Shown one piece after another: positions 26,766-34,906 of a stretch of DNA of 64,000 nucleotides (positions are counted from its first letter, which is position 1; the number at the start of each line of letters is the position of its first letter). The stretch spans positions 493,382-557,381 of the forward strand of contig CAWESL010000003.1 of the NCBI GenBank assembly GCA_963811705.1, in the 5' to 3' direction. Source of the DNA: DATJPR01 sp963811705 (GTDB lineage: Bacteria > Bacteroidota > Ignavibacteria > UBA10030 > UBA6906). A program made the translations under genes and the position numbers. The notes beneath the pieces are model-generated. The model was not told where the DNA came from, searched no databases, and was given only the letters and a program-made list of their open reading frames with translations.

Positions 26766-26794
26766 TTGATTTTCCTTTCATTTTTCGGTATACT
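26766..26794 (+). promoter_or_regulatory. Sigma70-like promoter of smpB-tyrS
   Basis: TTGATT, 17-nt spacer, TATACT, with the smpB ATG 22 nt downstream of the -10. The leader is very short and has no obvious Shine-Dalgarno sequence. Confidence 0.6.
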
Positions 26795-26815
26795 TTCCCG
26801 GGATTTTTTGAAACA

Positions 26816-27280
26816 ATGAAGGCTCCGGACGCACAGGATCAGAAGATCGTCGCCACGAATCGCAAGGCCCGTCACGAATATTTTGTGATCGAGTCTCTCG
26901 AAACGGGGATCGCGCTCACCGGGCCCGAGGTAAAATCCTTCCGCATGGGGAACGTGAATCTTGCGGATGGCTACGCGGTGGTGAAAAACGGAGAGGTGTG
27001 GCTCCTGGGGATGCATGTCAGCCCCTACGAACACGGGAGCGATGCGAACCTCGACCCGCTCCGCGAGAGGAAACTGTTGCTGCATCGCAAGGAGATCCGC
27101 AAACTGTTCGGCAGAACGAGCGAACCAGGAGTGACGTTGATTCCCCTTCAGGTGTATTTCAAGAACCGCGTCGCCAAGGTCCTTCTCGGAGTGTGCAAAG
27201 GCAAGCGGGCATTCGACAAGCGCGAAGACATAGCGCGGCGCGAGGTGGAGCGCGATATCCGCCGGCAATATGCACGATAG
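26816..27280 (+). CDS. smpB: SsrA-binding protein SmpB
   Basis: 154 residues from the ATG at 26816. NRKARHEYFVIE, TGPEVKSFRMGNVNLADGYAVV and GKGKRAFDKREDIARREVERDI-like C-terminus (KRAFDKRED) are the family markers. It binds tmRNA and delivers it to stalled ribosomes for trans-translation. The start is inferred from the protein family, since no ribosome site is evident after the short leader. The tyrS ATG follows its stop codon without any gap. Confidence 0.96.
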   Translation: MKAPDAQDQKIVATNRKARHEYFVIESLETGIALTGPEVKSFRMGNVNLADGYAVVKNGEVWLLGMHVSPYEHGSDANLDPLRERKLLLHRKEIRKLFGRTSEPGVTLIPLQVYFKNRVAKVLLGVCKGKRAFDKREDIARREVERDIRRQYAR

Positions 27281-28504
27281 ATGAAGACGTCAACCCCTCC
27301 TCTCAACGAACAGCTCGACATCATCAAGCGCGGCGTGGCCGAGATCATCCCGGAAGAGGATCTCGCCCGGAAAATCGAACATTCCATCGCCACCAATACT
27401 CCATTGACCGTCAAACTCGGCTGCGACCCGAGCCGGCCCGACCTGCACCTCGGTCATTCCGTCGTTCTTCGCAAACTCCGTCAGTTTCAGGACCTGGGAC
27501 ACCAGGCGGTTCTCATCGTGGGGGATTTCACCGGCATGATCGGCGACCCGTCCGGACGAAGCAAGACCCGTCCGCCCTTGACCCTCGATGAAACCCGCCG
27601 GAACGGCCAGACGTATTTTGAACAGGCGACAAAAATTCTTTCGACCCACAAGATCCAGATGCAATACAATTCCGAGTGGTTGGGGAAGATGACATTTTCC
27701 GACGTCATCCAGCTCGGTGCACACTACACGGTGGCGCGCATGCTCGAACGCGACGACTTCGAGCGGCGGTATAAAGCCGGAGAGCCGATCAGCATTCACG
27801 AGTTGTTGTATCCGCTGGCCCAGGCGATGGATTCTGTCGCCATCCGGTCCGATATCGAGCTCGGCGGAACGGACCAGAAATTCAACCTGCTGGTCGGACG
27901 GGATATCCAGCGCGAGTACGGCATCGATCCGCAAGTGGCGCTCACGATGCCCATCCTCCCCGGAACAGACGGCGTCGAGAAAATGAGCAAGTCGCTCGAC
28001 AATTACATCGGCCTCGACGAGCCGCCGCAACAAATCTTCGGAAAGACCCTCTCGATTCCGGACCAGTTGATTTACCAATACTTCGTCCTTGCCACAAATG
28101 CGACTGCCGCGGAGCTCGCGGCGGTGAAGAAGAACCTCGACAGTACGGCCCATAACCCGAGGGATTCGAAGCGATTGCTGGCCCGGACGCTCGTGACGAT
28201 GTACCACGGCGCGGATGCGGCGACCGCCGCCGAGGAAGAATTCGATCGTATTTTCGTCAAGAAGGATGTCCCCGACGAGATGCCCGAATACCGGATCGAT
28301 GCAAGCGGCCCGGTCGGCATCCTGCGTTTGCTGACTTCGACAAACCTTGCCACGAGCAACGCTGAGGCGCGACGGCTCGTCGAGCAGGGGGGCGTCTCGG
28401 TCGACGGCCACCGTATCGCGGATTATAACGCGGCGGTGGAGGTCGGTCTGGGCGTCATCGTGAAGGTGGGCAAACGGAAATTCGCGCGCATCACCAAAGC
28501 CTAA
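27281..28504 (+). CDS. tyrS: Tyrosyl-tRNA synthetase
   Basis: 407 residues. Class I aminoacyl-tRNA synthetase: HLGH at 56-59, KMSKS at 234-238, catalytic core VKLGCDPSRPDLHLGH and GGTDQKFNLLVGRD, and a C-terminal S4-like RNA-binding domain (NAEARRLVEQGGVSVDG). It charges tRNA-Tyr. The length and the HLGH variant fit the longer TyrRS branch (TyrZ-like). Directly follows smpB; pdaD follows 31 bp later. Confidence 0.96.
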   Translation: MKTSTPPLNEQLDIIKRGVAEIIPEEDLARKIEHSIATNTPLTVKLGCDPSRPDLHLGHSVVLRKLRQFQDLGHQAVLIVGDFTGMIGDPSGRSKTRPPLTLDETRRNGQTYFEQATKILSTHKIQMQYNSEWLGKMTFSDVIQLGAHYTVARMLERDDFERRYKAGEPISIHELLYPLAQAMDSVAIRSDIELGGTDQKFNLLVGRDIQREYGIDPQVALTMPILPGTDGVEKMSKSLDNYIGLDEPPQQIFGKTLSIPDQLIYQYFVLATNATAAELAAVKKNLDSTAHNPRDSKRLLARTLVTMYHGADAATAAEEEFDRIFVKKDVPDEMPEYRIDASGPVGILRLLTSTNLATSNAEARRLVEQGGVSVDGHRIADYNAAVEVGLGVIVKVGKRKFARITKA

Positions 28505-28535
28505 CTGTCCCTTACTTTCCCACGGAGATGAGAAA

Positions 28536-29081
28536 TTGTACGTACCTGGCAGACTGTTCTTCACCAAAGGGGTGGGCCGCCACAAGGACTACCTCCAATC
28601 CTTTGAGCTTGCGCTTCGTGACGCAAAGATCGAGAAGTGCAACCTGGTAACGGTGTCGAGCATTTTCCCGCCGGGGTGCAAGCGGATCACCACGGAAGAG
28701 GGACTGAAGGCGCTCCAACCGGGACAGATCACCTTCGCTGTCATGGCGCGCAACGCGACGTGCGAACCGAACCGCCTGATCGCCGCCTCGATCGGCGTGG
28801 CTACTCCTGCAGACTCCGCGCAGTATGGATACCTCTCGGAACACCATCCCTACGGGGAGACGGATGAGAAGGCCGGAGAGTATGCGGAAGACCTTGCCGC
28901 CACGATGCTCGCGACCACGCTGGGGGTTGAATTCGACCCGAATACAGCCTGGGACGAACGGGAAAAGCAGTACAAGATGAGCGGCAAAATTGTCCGTACG
29001 TATAACGTCACCCAGTCGGCGGAAGGGCACAAGGACGGACTCTGGACAACGGTTGTGGCGTGCGCAATTCTCCTTCCATAG
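28536..29081 (+). CDS. pdaD: Pyruvoyl-dependent arginine decarboxylase
   Basis: 181 residues, starting with TTG at 28536 (LYVPGRLFFTKG in the codon table) behind GGAGATGAG; no in-frame ATG is available. The processing site is the SSIFPPGCK segment; by homology self-cleavage between Ser41 and Ser42 creates the pyruvoyl group. It converts arginine to agmatine for polyamine synthesis. Bacterial members occur in Chlorobi and relatives, consistent with the inferred taxonomy. Last gene of the smpB-tyrS run. Confidence 0.93.
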   Translation: MYVPGRLFFTKGVGRHKDYLQSFELALRDAKIEKCNLVTVSSIFPPGCKRITTEEGLKALQPGQITFAVMARNATCEPNRLIAASIGVATPADSAQYGYLSEHHPYGETDEKAGEYAEDLAATMLATTLGVEFDPNTAWDEREKQYKMSGKIVRTYNVTQSAEGHKDGLWTTVVACAILLP

Positions 29082-29089
29082 TCCAATGA

Positions 29090-29254
29090 GTATGACGTAG
29101 GACGTATGATGGAGGAAGAATGCGACATGAGTGGCCTTGAGTATGCAGTGTGACGTACGGAGTAGGCAGAAAGACAGCGACTGTTCCGTTCGGCACGGCG
29201 TTCACAGATCTGAAGGTTCGGACGCTCCGATTCCTTCATACGTCCTACGTCGTA
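29090..29254. repeat. Imperfect inverted repeats of a TACGTCCTACGT-type motif
   Basis: The stretch GACGTAGGACGTATGA (from about 29094) reappears in reverse complement as TCATACGTCCTACGTC (about 29236-29251). Further partial copies (GACGTACGGAGTAGG and CGTACGTCCTACTC) lie between and after. No coding frame is supported. It may be the remains of a small mobile or palindromic element between convergent genes. Confidence 0.5.
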
Positions 29255-29272
29255 CGTCCTACTCTTAGAAAC

Positions 29273-29314
29273 TACGAACGCCCGATATGCTAGTCTGCAT
29301 ATCGGGCGTTCGTA
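29273..29314. terminator. Perfect 18-bp stem-loop between convergent genes
   Basis: TACGAACGCCCGATATGC (29273-29290) and its exact reverse complement (29297-29314) flank a 6-nt loop. pdaD (plus) and the lytic transglycosylase gene (minus) converge on it. There is no clean T-run on either side, so it may be a bidirectional terminator, an RNA-processing hairpin or a protein-binding site. Confidence 0.65.
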
Positions 29315-29355
29315 TATTGTGCTTTGGTGACTCCGGACGAGTGGTCGCGCCTGCG

Positions 29356-30096
29356 TCATTCCTTGATATCGCGCATATACTCCTCGTAGTTCGTCATCAC
29401 GGAGTCCACGTACGCTGTCGTCTCCTTCGCACCGCCGAACCAGCCGTTGCGCGGCCGGTCGTCGGGCCAAATGTGACTATGGAGCGACGCGTAGCGTCTT
29501 GACAGAAGTGGCAATGCGTCCTTCACTGCTTCCCAATGTTCCGGATTGTACCCGAGATACGCTGCAATCTCTTGCGCATCGTAGACGCGCCCCAACCCGC
29601 CATTATAGGAAGCAAGCGCCAGTTTCAGGCGATCCGGCTCACTCGCACCACCGAACATGCCGTAGAGCTTTCGCAGATAGAAGACGCCGATCCGAATATT
29701 CACGGAAGGATGCGCTCCATCCTGCATGTCGAGATCGTCAACGACCTCTTGACGTGTGACCGGCATGACCTGCATGAACCCGGTCGCTCCACGGTGGCTT
29801 TCTGCATCGGCGTTGAAGCGCGACTCCTGCTTGACAATCGCAAGAATCAAGCGCCAGTCAAATCCGTATTCAGACGCGCAGTCCTTGATCGTCGGACCGT
29901 AACGCAGAATCATCCGTCGTTCGGCCGGGTCAAGCTTGCCCGGGACCATCGAAGGCCGGACAAGCGCGGTGGAGTCTTTCCCCGCGGCATCAGCGCTGCC
30001 AGTTGCGGTGCGTCGCGCGATGCTTTCACTGGACGGTGTACATCCGATCAGCATCGCGAGGGCCAGAAGGACTACCAGTGGGATTCGTTGAATCAT
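29356..30096 (-). CDS. Lytic transglycosylase lipoprotein (SLT/MltF-like)
   Basis: 246 residues from the ATG at 30096. Lipoprotein signal ending LAMLIGC (Cys19). SLT domain from about residue 60: the catalytic Glu91 in KQESRFN, then GATGFMQVMP, and ASYNGGLGRV. It cleaves peptidoglycan glycan strands with anhydromuramoyl formation in the periplasm. It is followed, on the same strand upstream, by RlpA, another septal-type lytic transglycosylase, so the pair may serve cell separation or wall turnover. Confidence 0.92.
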   Translation of the reverse strand: MIQRIPLVVLLALAMLIGCTPSSESIARRTATGSADAAGKDSTALVRPSMVPGKLDPAERRMILRYGPTIKDCASEYGFDWRLILAIVKQESRFNADAESHRGATGFMQVMPVTRQEVVDDLDMQDGAHPSVNIRIGVFYLRKLYGMFGGASEPDRLKLALASYNGGLGRVYDAQEIAAYLGYNPEHWEAVKDALPLLSRRYASLHSHIWPDDRPRNGWFGGAKETTAYVDSVMTNYEEYMRDIKE

Positions 30097-30364
30097 CGCG
30101 GATCCTCTGTATAGTGATTGAAGATGCACGTCCAGCACTCTGGAAACGTGCGGGCTCGCTGCCCTGCAAGCCCATGGTTGACAAAGAACGTCGCAGCAAG
30201 TTCTTCGAACTAACTATAGAACAAAGAACGCCGCGAATGATGTGTGCGCCCAATCACGATTGTTCCCCCAGGGGAAGAACCGTGGAACGCGGAAGATGAA
30301 GCCAACAATCAGTCCAAAACAGGGTTTATCAATCGTCTCGCCATCCCTCCACCACTACCCACCT

Positions 30365-30787
30365 TCACTCTCCCCATTTGATGACCTCGAGGGTGACCCG
30401 TGCTGTACCGTTGAGCACGATCCCCAGTTTCTCCGCCGCGGCCAGCGAAAGATCGAGAATTCTGTCGTCCTTAAACGGCCCCCGATCATTCACCCGGACC
30501 GTCACCGATTTGCCGTTCTCTTCGTTGGTGACCTTCAGCCAGGTATTGAACGGAAGCGTCCTGTGCGCAGCGGTCATCGCATGCATGTCGTACGTTTCGC
30601 CACTGGCAGTCTTGCGCCCGTGGAAATCGTCCGCATAGTACGAGGCGATCCCTTCCATGACGCTTCCGGTGCGGACGACGGCAGCGCTCGTGCCCGCCGC
30701 ACTCCTGAACCGCGGATAACTCCCCACACACCCCGCCAGCATCATCGCACCGACGAACAGAAGCGTTTTGAGGAGATGACCGGGCAT
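30365..30787 (-). CDS. rlpA: RlpA-family septal lytic transglycosylase lipoprotein
   Basis: 140 residues. Lipobox LAGC (Cys20), then the double-psi beta-barrel: GIASYYADDFHGRKTASGETYD, AAHRTLPFNTWLKVTN, VRVNDRGPF and a C-terminal LDLSLAAAEKLG. The family degrades denuded glycan strands at the septum in some species. No C-terminal SPOR domain is present, so septal targeting is uncertain. Its start codon overlaps the stop of the sugar nucleotidyltransferase gene by one base (TAATG). Confidence 0.92.
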   Translation of the reverse strand: MPGHLLKTLLFVGAMMLAGCVGSYPRFRSAAGTSAAVVRTGSVMEGIASYYADDFHGRKTASGETYDMHAMTAAHRTLPFNTWLKVTNEENGKSVTVRVNDRGPFKDDRILDLSLAAAEKLGIVLNGTARVTLEVIKWGE

Positions 30788-31875
30788 TACAGGTATTCGT
30801 TCATCTGTTTGCGCTTGAGATAATCCGAAATCTCCTTCACTTCCTGTGAACGCCCTTTCCGACAGACCAGCAGGGCGTCATCGGTGTTGACAATAATGAG
30901 GTCTTCGACGCCGATCGTCGCGACGACTTTCCCGGGGGAATAGATGTACGAATTGCGCGTGTCCTTCTGGACCACCCTGCCGGTGATCGTATTCCCGCTG
31001 TCGTCCTTCCCCGAGATGCGGGCAACTTCATCCCACGACCCCAGATCGTTCCATCCGAAGGACGCCGGGATCACAAACACAGTCTCCGCCTTTTCCATGA
31101 CGCCATAGTCGATCGAGATCCCCCGGATCATCCCGTACGTCAACTCGAGCGTCTGCTGGTATTGCGGGGTGCCGATTGCATCGTCGATCCTCTTCAGTTC
31201 CAGATATTGATCCGGCAGACACCGCTCAAGTTCCTTCAGAATGCTGTCGTTCCGCCAGACAAACATCCCGCTGTTCCACAGGAAATCGCCGCTTGCAAGA
31301 AAGCGTTCCGCGGTCTGAAGGTTCGGCTTTTCTGCAAACGCCTGCACGCGGTAGACGCCGAGGGATCGATAGCGCGGATCCGACTTCTCGTCGCTTTCCA
31401 CCTGGATGTACCCGTACCCGGTTTCGGGGTGCGTCGGTTTGATGCCGATCGTGAGAAGGCTTCCCGACTCATCGGCGACGTTGACCGCGAGGCGGACGAT
31501 GCGGTTGAACTCCTTCTCGTCCTGAACAAGGTGGTCTGCGGGAAGAACGATCATGACTGCGTCGGGATCGCATTTCCGGACGTGGAATGCCGCCAGGGCG
31601 ATGCACGGCGCAGTGTTCCGTCCGACCGGCTCGACGATCACGTTGTTTTCCGGGACCTGGGGCAGCTGCTTGATCACCTGCGCCCGTTGGAGCTTGTTGG
31701 TGACGACAAAGATGTCCCCGCTGTGGACGATGTCTTCCAGCCGCTTCACCGTATTCTGAAGCATCGTCCCTTTCCCGATGATCTCCAGGAGATGCTTCGG
31801 ATACTTTTCGCGGCTCCGCGGCCAGAACCTGGTCCCGATCCCGCCGGCCATGATTACTGCAAACACTCGCGCCAT
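30787..31875 (-). CDS. manC: Mannose-1-phosphate guanylyltransferase
   Basis: 362 residues from the ATG at 31875. The nucleotidyltransferase signature is MAGGIGTRFWPRSREKYPKHLL; later blocks include VEPVGRNTAPCIALAA, PADHLV and WNSGMFVWRND, plus the C-terminal left-handed helix region. It makes GDP-mannose from mannose-1-phosphate and GTP for surface polysaccharides. The short length shows the type without the fused phosphomannose isomerase domain. Forms a unit with rlpA. Confidence 0.92.
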   Translation of the reverse strand: MARVFAVIMAGGIGTRFWPRSREKYPKHLLEIIGKGTMLQNTVKRLEDIVHSGDIFVVTNKLQRAQVIKQLPQVPENNVIVEPVGRNTAPCIALAAFHVRKCDPDAVMIVLPADHLVQDEKEFNRIVRLAVNVADESGSLLTIGIKPTHPETGYGYIQVESDEKSDPRYRSLGVYRVQAFAEKPNLQTAERFLASGDFLWNSGMFVWRNDSILKELERCLPDQYLELKRIDDAIGTPQYQQTLELTYGMIRGISIDYGVMEKAETVFVIPASFGWNDLGSWDEVARISGKDDSGNTITGRVVQKDTRNSYIYSPGKVVATIGVEDLIIVNTDDALLVCRKGRSQEVKEISDYLKRKQMNEYL

Positions 31876-31935
31876 GATGGTGTCTTCCCGAGAACTGCAG
31901 AGCCTTGTCCCTTCGGGCAAGGCTCCGGCGTTCCG

Positions 31936-32352
31936 TCATTGCTTCTGTTTTCGTGCGATTTTTAGTCGGGCAACGGCTCTTGCATATGCCGCCTGCGCCT
32001 CCTCGAGGTCCTCCCCGGGAGCGCGCGCCCGCAGTGTGTCGTCGGCGACGTCCCGGGCAGTCTCTGCCCGCTCAATGTTGATTTCGTCTGCCCGCTCTGC
32101 GCTGTCGGCGAGGATCACGACGTGATTGTCACGGACCTCGGCAAAACCTCCACTGACAGAATACACTGTTGCTTCACCGGAGAGGCCACGCACGGTCAGC
32201 GGTCCCGGCATCAACTGCGAGAGCAGCGGGGCATGATTGAACAGCACCTGGAAAGACCCGAGTGCTCCCGGGGCTGTCACGCTTGTCGCGCTTCCCCTGA
32301 ACACGACCTTGTCAGGTGCGACGATTTCGAGTTGGAACGCTTTGTCGTACAT
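31936..32352 (-). CDS. atpC: F-type ATP synthase, epsilon subunit
   Basis: 138 residues. N-terminal beta-sandwich (QLEIVAPDKVVFRGSATSVTAPGALG, FQVLFNHAPLLSQLMPGPL, GGFAEVRDNHVVILAD) and a C-terminal helical hairpin (ARAPGEDLEEAQAAYARAVARLKIARKQ). It is the central-stalk inhibitor and coupling subunit. It lies 17 bp after atpD, and no other ATPase genes are nearby, as in Chlorobiota and relatives. Confidence 0.95.
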   Translation of the reverse strand: MYDKAFQLEIVAPDKVVFRGSATSVTAPGALGSFQVLFNHAPLLSQLMPGPLTVRGLSGEATVYSVSGGFAEVRDNHVVILADSAERADEINIERAETARDVADDTLRARAPGEDLEEAQAAYARAVARLKIARKQKQ

Positions 32353-32369
32353 CAGGCAGTGCTCCGGAA

Positions 32370-33779
32370 TTACGCGGCCTGTAACTGCTTCGCCTTCTCG
32401 ACCACGTCTTCGATCGAGCCGACCATGAAGAAGGCCGCCTCGGGGAGACGATCGTACTCTCCCTCAACAATCCCCTTGAAGCTCCGCACGGTGTCTTCAA
32501 GCTTCACGTACTTTCCCTGGTAGCCGGTAAACTGTTCCGCCACGTGGAACGGCTGCGAGAGAAACTTCTCGATCTTCCGGGCCCGCGCCACGGTCAGTTT
32601 GTCGTCGTCCGACAATTCGTCCATGCCGAGAATATTGATGATGTCCTGAAGATCCTTGTACGTTTGCAGAATCTCTTTCACTTTCTTGGCGGTATCGTAG
32701 TGGTCGTTCCCAACGATGCTCGGTTCAAGAATCCGCGACGTGGAATCGAGCGGATCGACTGCCGGATAGATCCCCCGCTCCACGATCTGCCTGCTGAGCA
32801 CAGTCGTCGCGTCAAGGTGAGAGAACGTCGTCGCCGGCGCAGGATCCGTAAGATCGTCGGCCGGTACGTAAATCGCCTGGACGGAGGTAATCGACCCCTT
32901 TTTCGTGGACGTGATCCGCTCCTGCAATTCCCCCATCTCACTTCCCAACGTCGGTTGATACCCGACGGCCGAAGGCATCCGTCCAAGGAGCGCCGACACT
33001 TCGGATCCTGCCTGGACAAACCGGAAGATATTGTCGATGAACAAGAGGACATCTTTCCCCTCTTCATCGCGGAAGTACTCCGCCATGGTCAGCGCGGTAA
33101 GGCCGACCCGTTGACGCGCGCCGGGAGGCTCATTCATCTGCCCGAAGACCAATGCGGTCTTGGTGAGGACGCCGGATTGCTTCATATCGAGCCACAGGTC
33201 GTTCCCCTCGCGGGTTCGCTCTCCGACACCGCCAAACACGGAAATACCGCCGTGCTGTTTTGCGATATTGTGGATGAGCTCCATGATGACCACCGTTTTG
33301 CCCACGCCGGCACCCCCGAAGAGGCCCGTCTTTCCACCCTTGGAATACGGTTCAAGCAGATCAATGACTTTGATGCCGGTCTCGAAGAGCTCCTTCTTGG
33401 TGGAGAGGTCTTCGAATCTCGGCGCCGGCCTGTGAATCGGCAATGTTTTGTCGGTCGAAATCGGGCCGAGCCCGTCGATCCCCTGTCCTGTGACGCTGAT
33501 CAAACGGCCGAGCGTTGCCGGACCGACCGGGACAGTGATCGCACTCCCCGTATCGTAGCATGCCATCCCGCGGAACAACCCGTCCGTCGAATCCATCGCC
33601 ACCGTCCGAACCCGATTATCTCCCAGGTGCTGCTGAACCTCGACGATGAGGTCGCCCTTTTGCCCGCCGGCGGATTCCAGGGGGATCCTCACTGCATTCA
33701 AGATGGACGGGAGGGCGCCGCCGGTGAAATCAATGTCGATTACCGGACCGATGATCTGGACAATCTTGCCTTCGTTCAT
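32370..33779 (-). CDS. atpD: F-type ATP synthase, beta subunit
   Basis: 469 residues. Walker A GGAGVGKT at 155-162, GERTREGNDLW with the catalytic Glu, DEEGKDVLLFIDNIFRF as Walker B, and the DELSD region (MDELSDDDKL). It is the catalytic subunit of F1. First gene of the two-gene atpDC unit; a ribosome site AAAGGG precedes the ATG. A weak sigma70-like promoter candidate lies at 33831-33859. Confidence 0.98.
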   Translation of the reverse strand: MNEGKIVQIIGPVIDIDFTGGALPSILNAVRIPLESAGGQKGDLIVEVQQHLGDNRVRTVAMDSTDGLFRGMACYDTGSAITVPVGPATLGRLISVTGQGIDGLGPISTDKTLPIHRPAPRFEDLSTKKELFETGIKVIDLLEPYSKGGKTGLFGGAGVGKTVVIMELIHNIAKQHGGISVFGGVGERTREGNDLWLDMKQSGVLTKTALVFGQMNEPPGARQRVGLTALTMAEYFRDEEGKDVLLFIDNIFRFVQAGSEVSALLGRMPSAVGYQPTLGSEMGELQERITSTKKGSITSVQAIYVPADDLTDPAPATTFSHLDATTVLSRQIVERGIYPAVDPLDSTSRILEPSIVGNDHYDTAKKVKEILQTYKDLQDIINILGMDELSDDDKLTVARARKIEKFLSQPFHVAEQFTGYQGKYVKLEDTVRSFKGIVEGEYDRLPEAAFFMVGSIEDVVEKAKQLQAA

Positions 33780-33830
33780 TCGAACCCTTTCAGGCCAAAA
33801 AGTGCGTTCTCGGAAATCAGGTCAGTTTAC

Positions 33831-33859
33831 AATGTACGAAAAGACCGGCGGAAGATCAA
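33831..33859 (-). promoter_or_regulatory. Possible promoter of atpDC
   Basis: Minus strand TTGATC, 17-nt spacer, TACATT. Each box matches the consensus at four of six positions. A perfect TTGACA box lies 11 nt further upstream (33865-33870) but has no suitably spaced -10. Confidence 0.35.
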
Positions 33860-33883
33860 TATTATGTCAAGTGTCGCTTCCGA

Positions 33884-34906
33884 TCACCCCTTGATCCTCT
33901 TTAATATGGCAGGGATAATGGAAAATGCGTGTAACCTCCCATTTTCGACGAAGATCTTGTTGTTGTTCTTCCCGGCGACTGCGGAGCCGGCAACGAAGAG
34001 ACCCGGCACGTTGGTTTCATACGTCGACTCATCGATTTCCGGCGCGAGCGTGTCAGAGTGGACACGGATTCCGTAGTTGACAAGACCTTCGGTGTCCGGA
34101 TGGAATCCTATGAGCACAAACACAAACGCCGCCGTAAGGGCTTCCTGAATCCCCTCTCGAAGCACGATGACATCTTCCGGCGTGATCCTTGCAACCGTCG
34201 TGTTAAACAAGGCACGAATTTGACCCGCCTTGATGCGATTCTCGATGTCCGGGAGGATCCAGTATTTCACCCCGTCGCTCAGTTTCGAACCGCGATGGAC
34301 CAGTGTCACGTTGCCTCCGTGTCTGTAGAGGTCCAGCGCGGTTTCAACTGCGGAGTTCCTCCCGCCGACAACGACCACATTGCTTCCGAAGTATTTCTGA
34401 GGTTCGTCGAAATATTTCAGAACATGGGGAAGCTCTTCCCCTTCCACGCCCAGCGTGTTGGGGTGATCAAAATAGCCTGTTGCAACGATCACCGTCCGGC
34501 CGGTGTACTTCCTACCCTTCCTGGTTTCCACCACAAACAAGTCGTCGATGGGTCGAATCGCGGCTACCGCGTCAAACGTCTTCACATTCAACCCGAAGAG
34601 CGCCGATACCCGCTGGTAATAGCCGATCGTGTCGATGCGCGTCGGTCGTACCGTCGGAATAATCATCGGAACATTCCCGATTTCCAGGAGCTCGGGAGTG
34701 GAAAACCAAACGAGGTTTGTCGGGAACCGCCTGATCGCGTCTGCAACACTCCCCTGCTCGAGGATTACAGCAGAGAGTCCAGCCCGCTGTGCTTCGATGC
34801 CGCAGGCCAGACCCGACGGGCCCGAACCGACGATAACGATGTCATACACCATTGCGGATGCATCAGGGCGTAGGGTATCCGGAGTACTCACTTTGTCGTT
34901 TTCCAT
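33884..34906 (-). CDS. ypdA: YpdA-like FAD/NAD(P) oxidoreductase (putative bacillithiol disulfide reductase)
   Basis: 340 residues. FAD-binding GSGPSG (27-32), second nucleotide-binding motif VVVGGRNSAVETALDLYRHG, and the family stretch FPTNLVWFSTPELLEIG. C-terminal NVPGLFVAGSAVAGKNNNKIFVENGR. YpdA proteins reduce oxidised bacillithiol in Firmicutes and are also found in Bacteroidota/Chlorobi that make bacillithiol. The ATG at 34906 lies inside the upstream phosphoesterase gene (19-bp overlap); ATG at 34852 is the alternative. Confidence 0.9.
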   Translation of the reverse strand: MENDKVSTPDTLRPDASAMVYDIVIVGSGPSGLACGIEAQRAGLSAVILEQGSVADAIRRFPTNLVWFSTPELLEIGNVPMIIPTVRPTRIDTIGYYQRVSALFGLNVKTFDAVAAIRPIDDLFVVETRKGRKYTGRTVIVATGYFDHPNTLGVEGEELPHVLKYFDEPQKYFGSNVVVVGGRNSAVETALDLYRHGGNVTLVHRGSKLSDGVKYWILPDIENRIKAGQIRALFNTTVARITPEDVIVLREGIQEALTAAFVFVLIGFHPDTEGLVNYGIRVHSDTLAPEIDESTYETNVPGLFVAGSAVAGKNNNKIFVENGRLHAFSIIPAILKRIKG

